Source: Chionoecetes opilio (Eukaryota > Arthropoda > Malacostraca > Decapoda > Majidae). From it: DNA of 64,000 bases. Location of the stretch: positions 47,501 to 111,500 of the forward strand of contig JACEEZ010011950.1 of assembly GCA_016584305.1 (NCBI GenBank), given 5' to 3'. The number at the start of each line of letters is the position of its first letter. The first letter of the stretch is position 1. Positions 1-9,900 of this stretch are shown one piece after another. The notes under the pieces were generated by a model. The model did not search any database. It was not told the origin of the DNA and saw only the letters and a list, made by a program, of their open reading frames with translations. A program made the position numbers and the translations under genes.

Positions 1-2
1 AC

Positions 3-635
3 ATTGAGATCTTGGAAAGTTTTACATACCTTGGTAGCGCAGTCCATAATGACGGGGGGTTACGTCAAGAAGTCTTACGGCGGATTGGCATAGCCCACGG
101 TGCTATGGACTCGCTCAGCGGGAGTATTTGGCGTTGTCAGTACCTGTGCAGGAGGACAAAGATCCGGATCTTCAAGTCGCTTGTGATCCCTATCCTACTA
201 TATGGTTGTGAGACATGGACACTAAATAGTGACTTGAAGAGACGAATCAATGCCTTTGGTAATAAGTGTCTTCGCAGAATCATGGGGTATCGCTGGGATG
301 ATTACGTGTCTAATCAGCGATTGCACCGTGAGACTGAATCGAGGCCTATTACCTGCATAGTCCGTCAACGCCAACTTCGGCTATATGGGCATGTGGCACG
401 CTACCCTGTAACCGATCCTTCCCATCGGGTTGTATCTGTAAGAGACAATCCGGCGTGGAGGAGGCCAAGGGGGCGCCCACAATGCTAGTGGCTGGGGCAA
501 GTTGATGCTTCTTGTCGAGAGCTGCTTGGTATGGGAAAGGAGCCTGCATGGAGACTCGCGCGTGGTGACCCCCGGGAGTGGCGTCGTAGGGTGGGCGAGG
601 CGACGCGCCCCCCGGCGCATGCCCCCAATGATTGA
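3..635 (+). pseudogene. Non-LTR retrotransposon RT C-terminal fragment
   Basis: A reading frame open from the window edge encodes the post-catalytic part of a LINE reverse transcriptase: YLGS near the start, then LLYGCETW, NKCLRRIMGYRWDD and RQRQLRLYGHVARYP. These are typical of the thumb and C-terminal region of RTE/R4-like elements that are common in arthropod genomes. An in-frame TAG at 486-488 interrupts the frame, which then continues with similar composition (WLGQVD through REWRRRV) to a TGA at 633-635. The TAG sits where a Trp codon would fit, so it is probably a point mutation. A short ATTGATTG run follows, as expected of a LINE 3' end. The catalytic RT core lies outside the window, if it exists. 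The clade assignment is tentative, but the fragment being retrotransposon-derived is secure. Confidence 0.8.
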
Positions 636-964
636 TTGATTTGTAGATTGAAGCCAGAAGATGTATTCGTCAGGATCAGTAATATACAGGAGATGTTGGG
701 GCAGCCACGTGGACTGCCAACGGATGGAGCGCGAATGTGTGACCTCTAAGATTGAGCAGGAGTGGGGCGGTGAGTGAGGAGTGAGTGAGTCGCTGGGTGG
801 ACACGGTCAACCCTATTTATAGGCAGTTCAAGGAGGCGTGACTTTAGGAAAATGCGAGAGACACCTGACACCTGACATAGCTCTGGTCAAGGGGGCGTGA
901 CTTTAGGAAAATGCGAGAGAGACACCTGACATGCAGCTGGCTTCTCGGTGTAGTTCAAAAGGAT
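636..964. repeat. Short direct repeat between LINE fragments
   Basis: There is no gene here. About 36 bp containing GGCGTGACTTTAGGAAAATG occurs twice, near 837 and 894, separated by a CACCTGACA-rich spacer. It probably belongs to the 3' flank or UTR of one of the neighbouring retroelements. Confidence 0.55.
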
Positions 965-2538
965 TTAAGAGGAAGGTGCTAAGAGAGAGGGAGAGTAATT
1001 GGAGAGAGTAATTGGAGAGAGTACACCTAGAGTACAGTACAGGGAAGGGGGAGACCATTTAGGTCGTCTGGTAAGAGAAGGCCGAGGGGAGCTGTGAGGA
1101 AGGGGTGTGGGGATCGAGGAAGGGGTAGAGGTCGGAGTATCTGGACTGAGGACAGCAAAGGGGTTATTTAGGGAGAGAAACGGGGCAGCAAGAGGAGCAA
1201 GGGAAGGACGAGGAGTGGGAGGAGGAGGAACCGGGAAAGCGAGGTTAGGAGAGGTTGTGGTAGGGGGATCCGGAAAAGTGGGATTTGAAATAGACTGGGA
1301 GACGAGGGTAGGCGAAAAGCCTAGGCGGCGAGCTTCTTGGCGGGCTTCCCATAAAGTGAAGCCTTTCTTAAATCTGATGTATGCCACTTCCGATTCGAAG
1401 TGTTAGACAGGGCAACCCCTGTAGAAGACGTTGTGGGAAGTACCACAGTTTGCACAAGTGGGAGATGTAGCAGGACATGTGGAACGAGCATGGCCAAGTT
1501 GAGCACAAAATGGGCAGCAGGCAAGGGATCGGCAGTGCTTGGCAGGGTGGCCAAAACGCCAGCAGGACTGGCACAGGCGAGGAGTAGGGCGGTAAGGTTT
1601 AACAGAGTAGTGGACCCCGGCAACATATATGCTATCAGGGAGATCTTGCCTTTTGAAAGTGACTTTGGCAATGTTGGTAGGGGACTTATGGCTGCCCCGG
1701 GGTGGGATGGTGTAGCAGTAAGCTGCAACGGCATCATAATCCTCAGCCAAAAGGTCAAGGAGGACATCCGCGCAGTCGGACCATTCGGTGTCATCGACTG
1801 GGCAAAAACGCGGGAGGATGGAAACTGTTCCAGTTCAGGTGTTAAGAGTTATGTCGGGCGTGATGCAGAAGGAGTTGCCATCGAGGTCTGTAAGGTTGAA
1901 CAGTGCGGTAGCTTGGGCCTCGGTGTCAACAGTCACCAGGCGGGACCGGTCGGGGTGGGTACGGAATGCAACCTTGCCAACTTGCCGTTGGAGGCATGCC
2001 GTGAAACGTAGGGCGTTAGCAGAGTTAGGGGCGGTGCTAGGGACGATGAAGAAACGGTCCCACTTGGACCAAAAAGAGTGTCGAAGGAGGGGTGAGGGAG
2101 AGAAGTAGATGTGCTTGGGCGTATGTAAGAGGTGACCGTGCGGACTGTAGGTCTCCCGGAGGGAGAAGGGTTATAGGGTGCAAGAGTAGCTACACAGGAT
2201 GAGGAGGAGGAGGACAAAGAAGGTTGGGGAGGAGGAAGGGTAGAGGAAGGATCTGGAGGGGAAGAGCAGGGAAGCAAGGAAGGAGAAGGTATGGAAGAGG
2301 TAGTGGGTTTGTGGGCAGGAGTGTCGCCTGGTGCTGAGGATGGATTAATGATCTGGCTAGAGGGCTCAGGAGCACTAAGTGACTCTGAGGGTCGAGTTTG
2401 GGGTACGGGCATATCAGTATACCGGGCCGTAGTCAAAAGAGGAGGAGGGGTCGGTAAACAAGGGGGATCAGTAGGGTCATTTGGTAGAGGGGCCGGCCCT
2501 AAAGCCCCTATAGGAGTTAAGTTTTCATCATTGGCCAT
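965..2538 (-). pseudogene. Jockey-like LINE ORF1 (gag) with three zinc knuckles, frameshifted
   Basis: Read on the minus strand from MANDENLTPIG at 2538. A Pro/Ser-rich N-terminus of about 160 residues is followed, after a frame change near 2060, by an RRM-like stretch. Three CCHC-type knuckles follow at about 1540-1405: CQSCWRFGHPAKHC, CPFCAQLGHARSTC and CANCGTSHNVFYRGC. Then comes the conserved tail with EVAYIRFKKG and ARQEARRLGFSP, and a second Pro-rich region ending near 965. This order matches the RNA-binding ORF1 of jockey/I-like LINEs. A stop lies just after the third knuckle (about 1403-1405), and there are further frame changes between 2060 and 1750, so it is inactive. No ORF2 endonuclease/RT follows downstream (to the left); the neighbouring RT fragment is on the other strand. 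About 390 bp of GC-rich sequence to 2930 probably represents its 5' UTR. Confidence 0.8.
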
Positions 2539-2930
2539 GGTCAGCCTGGAGTAAAGAGGGGGAAATAAACAGTCATCTCCTCAAGACCCCCATGAAAGGA
2601 AATAGCATTGGTACAAAGGGTATACCGTGCCCGTGGCACCCTGAGGCCGTTCGTGACTGACCCGAAGCCAGCCTCATATCCCATCAGCACGGCTCTCACA
2701 CCTTAGGAGGAAAGGGGGATAGGTGGAGGTACAAGAGGAGAGATATAGGGAAGGAGGGGAAAAAGGAGAAAGACAGGAAAGGCCAGGCAAAATTCGTCAG
2801 ACCGAGGACAGAGGCCCGAAGCCAAGGGAGCGACCAGGTCGTCCCCCGGGCGTCAGGCCCCAATCCCCGGGCCCGAAGAACCCCCACGATGACAGCGGGC
2901 CTGGGAACGGGGGGGTTGTTAATTAAGGAT

Positions 2931-3858
2931 ATTAAATACATTGTAGATCACGAGGTATTCTTTTTGTATGCCTATCATGCATAACTAGGAAACATGCCTC
3001 TCGTAGCTCAACCTGCTTAGAGATGCCTCCGATGTTACAGCTAGAGATAGGACGGTGTCTTATCTGTATTGGTTATGCGACCATTTGTATTATTATTCTC
3101 ATTTTTATACCATTCTTATTTGTTATTCAATCTTATCTATCAATTGTTAATTTAATTTGTTCATCATATTTTAATTTCATCATTTGTTCATTCATATTTG
3201 ATAATGGAATTTTGTGCGTCAGTCAGACAACTTCCTATTGTAATAGAGAGCCTTCTTAACACCACCTCACCCTCTTACCTGGCATCTGTGACCTTAACTT
3301 TATTCTAATGATGACATGAAAAATGGAAAATCATGAAGATGTACTACAGAAAGATATTATTAGAGGATCCGTTCAGTATCCTGCACGAGGGGAATCAACG
3401 ACGGTAAGGTGTCTGATGATGAGGATTAAACAAATGTTGTCTTGGTGTCACCGGTTAAAAGTTTGTATTTGATAAGTAGTCAACCTGATAACGGGCCGCC
3501 ATCAGACCACAGTCATGCGTCACGGGCATGGTATTGATATTTTGGAATGTTTGTCCTTTAAAGAATCAAAAGAACGGTGATTATGCAGCCCATTTATTTC
3601 AAATATTTGGTCAGCCTCATATTCATTTGAAAATAATAACTAACATAGAAATATAATAAGGCTAGATATTCCTCGGATACAAAATTAAACACTACATAAT
3701 ACCTTCACATTTTCTTACTGTCATTTGTTCACCATAACGCCGAAACAAAGCTCATATAGTACCATAGTAAACAGTTTAGAAAGTCCGATGCACAGAAAAT
3801 TGATAAGTAATGATAACAGTTATACTTAGTAATAAAAAAGGTGATTATCTCTTTTTAG
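2931..3858. other. Intergenic or intronic AT-rich stretch upstream of the first visible SLC22 exon
   Basis: No ORF resembling a protein is seen. Bases 3735-3845 recur in diverged form at 5305-5420. The polypyrimidine tract and AG at 3857-3858 form the 3' splice site of the exon that follows. Confidence 0.5.
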
Positions 3859-4006
3859 GTTGCTTCCAGAGTCGCCTCGCTGGCTGATCGCGCAGGGCAG
3901 ACACCCGGAGGCGTTGCAGGTGCTGAAGGGAGCCGCCAGGGTAAACAGAAGGCCACTGCCGCCGGATCCATCTTTGCTGGCCGCTATGCAGCGGTTGTAT
4001 TCGAAG
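3859..4006 (+). CDS. SLC22 exon: LPESPRW motif and intracellular loop
   Basis: The acceptor is CTTTTTAG at 3857-3858. The exon's first base completes a split codon and the frame continues LLPESPRWLIAQGRHPEAL. It ends SK (TCG AAG) in phase 0 at the donor AAG|GTAACT. The first unit of the 22-bp intronic minisatellite begins at this donor. Confidence 0.88.
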
Positions 4007-4560
4007 GTAACTACCAGTATATCAGTAGGTAACTACCAGTATATTAGAAGGTAACTACCAGTATATCAGAAGGTAACTACCAGTATATCAGAAGGTAACT
4101 ACCAGTATATCAGAAGGTAACTACCAGTATATCAGAAGGTAACTACCAGCATATTGGGGGAGGTGGTGGCCGAGTGGTTAGCGTCTTGGAGTGCTGAACT
4201 CAATGTCCCGAGTTCGAATCCTTCCGGGGGCAAACTCTTTCAAGATCCTGGTAGGGGTTCAGAAGGTTTCGAGTTCAAGTCTCATCAAGGAGCAACTATC
4301 AAAGCCCATGTCTAGTGGCCGAAGCAACCCACATGCAGCATATACCTGTCTGCCGATTGCGAGTGTGACGGTGGACTCTAGGGGATGCATGTGCCTTAAC
4401 TGAAGATCTGAACATCATAGAAAATGGAATCTTCACCTGAGACCACAGGTGTCCCTATAAAAATCCAGCCTGTGCTACCATCGGGCGAGATCGACCAACA
4501 TCAAGACTCTATATATGCCTACAGGTGCTATAGGCTACAACGACAAAAACAAAACAAAAA

Positions 4561-4600
<40 letters not shown>

Positions 4601-6312
4601 CCGATAGCTACCAGTATATCAGAAGGTAACTACCAGTATATCAGAAGGTAGCTACCAGTATATCGGAAGGTAGCTACCGGTATATCAGAAGGTAACTACC
4701 AGTATATCAGAAGGTAACTACCAGTATATCAGAAGGTAACTACCAGTATATCAGAAGGTAACTACCAGTATATTTTAGGTAACTAAATATATCAGAAGGT
4801 AGCTACCAGTATATCGGAAGGTATAACTACCAGTATATTAGAAGGTAACTATCAGTATAACAGAAGGTATCTACCAGTATATCAGAAGGTATCTACCAGT
4901 ATATCAGAAAGTAGCTACCAGTAATCAGAAGTGTTATCACCACTACCACCATATTAGAAGATAACTACCAATATATCAGAAGGTAGCTACCAGTATATCA
5001 GAAGGTAACTACTAGTATATCAGAAGGTAATTAACAGTATATCATAATGAAGTCAAGAAGGAATGAAAGTTATGCCTATTTCACTAAATGTTATGCATGC
5101 AAAATCGAATACTGAATGTTTATAACTTGCTTAGTTTTCAATAACTGTTCATTCAACTGCAAGTGGGGTTTCCGTCGGTTTTCTTATCAATTCATTGCCT
5201 ATTCCAATCTTTATTTATGTTGATCTCCGTGATAACTCGTTGACTACATAATTATATTTTCTTTAGTCCTGATCTTTTTATTGATTGATTGGTTCATTGG
5301 TTGACTATGACTCCAAAACAACGCTCATTGGTACCGTTGTAAACAATTTAGAAAGTCGGATGCATAGAATATTGATAAGTAATAATTATAGGAATAGTTT
5401 GTAATAAAAAAATATTTACAAAGTTAGAACCTATTAAAATCAAATGACCATATTGTTGCAAGGAGCTAACCAAAAGACATGTCACTGTAATACGATATGC
5501 AAAGGAAGAAAGGTGGCCTTAATCACAAAAGAAAGTACCTTCTACCCAGGTGGGAAGTGCACATCTCCTTGTAACATAAGGGTGATACTTGAAAGTTTAT
5601 GCTATCCTACACCATGGGAAATATAGACACCTCAAATTCTTCATACTGAGACAATCGACCAGGACAGTGTGAATGATGTATCAACCTTGGGTTGATTGGG
5701 GAGGCGGTAGAGGAGTGGTTAGCGTCTCCGACTGGCGTTCTCGGTGACCCGAGTTCGATCCCCAAAGAAACCCAAAACCTTTCTGCACCGTCGAGTGGCC
5801 TAAGAACACCCACATGCCCTGCTCATCAACTCTACCTTCGACTGCGAGTGCATCGGAGGACACAGGGGGGCGGCATGAGCCTCTAATCACAGGCGTCACT
5901 ATAAGAATCCTGCCTGCGGCACCACGGGCGAGGACCAACCATCAGAGCCCTCAAGTGAACCTCCAGAGCCTACCATCCGAGCCTTGGGTCACCACTGCCT
6001 ACAGGCGCTATAGGCACAAATGTAATAAAAAAAACAAAAAAAAAACCTTAGTTTGATAAAACCATAATGTACTTTTTGTAGGATTTATCAACAGGTGGCT
6101 AACGAGACTGACGGGGCGTCGGCCGTAAAGACCAAGGAGGCGAGCCGGTGTGGCTTTGCGGCGCAGTGGGTGGCTGGCATGGTCAAGGATTACCTGTCGG
6201 TGGTGCTCGTGAAGGAGCTGAGGCCGCGCGTCCTTGTCGTCTTCTTCTGCTGGTTCGCCGCCGCCTTAGTGTACTACGGCGTTTCCCTTAACGCCACCAA
6301 CATAAGGTAGAC

Positions 6313-6407
<95 letters not shown>

Positions 6408-9400
6408 AAAAAGTAGGGGGGCATTGCTAATATTTGAGAAAATTTCTTGATATAGTTGTCTTTTGTTCTAGCTAATGCACCATAGCCTTTGCATTCTAGG
6501 TAGCCATCAGTGTAAGTAAAAAATTGTGAAATCAGTGCTACTAGAGATAGCACTTCTGAAGTTATTCAAGACAAATATAATGTATAATTATTTTGTTTGA
6601 ATATGCTCCATTTGGCTCGACCTGGACTCAATGAGAAAAAAAGTTTAATATCACACCTGATCAAATAAGTTTCCTATGAGAAAACAGAGCAATCCGAAAC
6701 CTTCAGCATGTAGGAAAAAAAGGGATGCGACAATCGTGGAATGTAGGAAAATGTCTACAGCTTTTGTGAATTATGTTGCGCGAGAATCCATTAACCCCAC
6801 CACCACTATCTACCAACACCAACACCACCATTACCACCACCACCACCACCTACCATTATCACCAGCACCACCACCATCACCACGACCACCACCTACCATT
6901 ATCACCACCACCACCATCATCACCACATCCACCACCACCACCACTACCACCACCACCACCACTACCACCAACACCACCATCACCACCAACACCACCATCA
7001 CCACCAACACCACCATCACCACCATTACCACCACTATACCCACTACCTACCACCGCCATCCACTACCACCACAACCACCACCACCACCACCAGTATCACC
7101 ACTACTACTACCACCACCAGCACCACCACCACTGCCACCACACATACCACTACAGTCACCACTACCACTACAGTCACCACTACCACTACAGTCACCACTA
7201 CCACTACAGTCACCACTACCACTACATCCACCACCACCACCACCACAACCACTATCACTACCACCACCACCACTATCACCATCACCACTACCACTACCAT
7301 TACCACCAACACCAACACCACCACCACCACTACTATCACCACCTCCACCACCACACCACAACCACTACTATCACCACCACCACCACCACCACCACCACTA
7401 CTACCACAACCACCACCACCACCACCACCACCACCACCACCACACCATCACCACCACCACTACTATCACCACCACCACCACCACCACCACCACCACCACA
7501 ACCACCACCACCACTACTACTACTACCACCACCACCACCATCACCACCACTACTACTACTACCACCACCACCACCACTTCCACCACCACTACTAACCCCA
7601 CCATCACCACCACCACCACCACTATCACCACTATCACCACTACTACTACCACCACCACCACTTCCACCACCACCACCACCATTACCACCACCACCACCAC
7701 CACCATCACCACCACCACTACCACCATCACCACCACCACCACGACCACCATCACCACAACCACTACCACCACCACCACCACTATCACCATTACCACCACC
7801 ACTATCACCACTACCACTACCTACCATTATCACCACCACCACTACCACGACCACCACTAACCACCACCACTACCACCGTGGGAAGGCGGTAGCAGAGCGG
7901 TTAGCGTCACCCAGTGGCGTTCTCGAAGACAAGAGTTCGATCCCGAGTGAGACCAATAAATCCACTTAAAATATTTCTGCACCATCGAGTGGCTTAAGAA
8001 CACCCACATGTTGCCCATAACTCTAGCTTCGATTGTGAGTGCATTGGAGGACACAGGGGGCGGCATGAGCCTCTAATCACAGGCGTTACTATAAAAATCC
8101 TGCCTGCGCCACTACGGGCGAGGGCTAACCATCACAGCAAGTAAACCTCCAGGGCCTACCATCCGAGCCCTGGAGGTCACTACATACAGGCGCTATAGGC
8201 GTAAATGTAAAAAAAAAAAAAAAAAAAAATACAACCACCTCCACCACCACCACTACCACCATCCATCAGTCCATGTCTTCTGCAGCGTCAACGTCTACCT
8301 CTACGCCTTCATCGGGGGCGTACTGGAGGTTCCGTCCTACGTCCTCCTGTGGCCCCTCATCGCCTACCTAGGGAGAGTGAAAGCCCTTGTGCTGCTGTAC
8401 CTGACCTGCACGTTTGCCATTCTCATTCTCGCACTTTTTATCTTCTTCTATCCCGATGGTAAGTGTATTGAAACCTTTATTGCTTAATGTATGAGTAATG
8501 TGTATTTAAACCTTTATTGCTTAATGTATGAATTAATGTATTGAAACATTTATTGCTTAATGTATGAGTTAAGTGTATTGAAACCTCTATTGTTTAATGT
8601 ATGAATTAAGTGTATTGAAACCATTATTGCTTAATGTATGAGTTATATGTATTGCAATCTTTATTGCTTAATATATGATTTAGGTGTATTGAAACCTTTA
8701 TTGCTCAATTCTGAATCAATATGGAATGCTTAATCTTTATTGAGAAAGTTAGTAATCCAGTTATGGTTACAAGCTGTCCTTTCTATCTCATAAATATAGC
8801 AATGTACAGGCGTTGCAACGCCGTTGCATGCCTTAGTCACGGCAATGCTTCGTATTTCTCCCTCCTAAAAAATCCTACCACATTAATAAAACTGATTTGA
8901 TGACTAAGTTATTACAATTGGCGCTGATAACTTATTTTATGAAACTTATCAATGCTACTAAAAATATCAAACTACTTATCCTATGTTAGTGGGAAGTAGA
9001 ATCATTGACGATTGGTATTTTATACATTTCAAATTAGACGGTATGCAGTAGATAATATTCGCATGAAGCTCTGGTGCATTTCGGACTATTCATGTAAAAA
9101 AAAACTTGCTGAATATTTCTAAGTCAAACGTTTTCTACCATCTTGTACCATCTTCAATCAAATAGCAGAGTAGTTCACTATTTTTTTTCTCTTTCTACAA
9201 ACCCACCTCAAGGATCAAGTGCCACTCTAATACATGACATAACAGGATGATATAAGTGACCATTGAGCCCACTGTGTGTATGTCTTGCCCCCAGCCCCCA
9301 GCGGCCTCATCATGTTCTTCTCGCTGAGCGGCAAGATGGCCATCACGGCGGCCTTGACACTCATCTGGATGTTTACCTCGGAACTGTTCCCCACTAAGTA

Positions 9401-9521
9401 TCGATCCCGCGTCACCGGCCAGGCCAGTGTTGCCGCTAGGGTGGGCAGCATTTCCTCCCCCTACATCAACGACATCTTGGTGAGACTGTTTTGACACACA
9501 CACACACACACGCACACGCAC

Positions 9522-9589
<68 letters not shown>

Positions 9590-9866
9590 ACAGACACACA
9601 CACACACACCCAGTTTAGTTTAGTTTAGTTTATTGACTACAAGAAAACAGAATCACATTTATAATTTAAAATTACAGTAAAATATACAATGGTACCTATC
9701 ATTATACATATAACAACTAGTTGTAGTCCAAGAAGGTTAATCTTACTCCGAAACAAACCCTAACAACTATAATATCATGAACAAACCATTACATTATTGG
9801 GTACGATTACAATACACATAATATACTCCGAAAGCACACCTTAACAACTACACAACTAATCATACG

Positions 9867-9900
<34 letters not shown>

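Noticed and set aside
4157..4240. Functional tRNA gene (Leu/Ser-like)
   Set aside because: A and B boxes are present, but several copies with a common body and A-rich tail show it is a SINE head.
6831..7860. Long Thr/Pro/His, Val and Gly reading frames on both strands
   Set aside because: They exist only because an ACC/GGT triplet array has no stop codons; there is no real protein composition.
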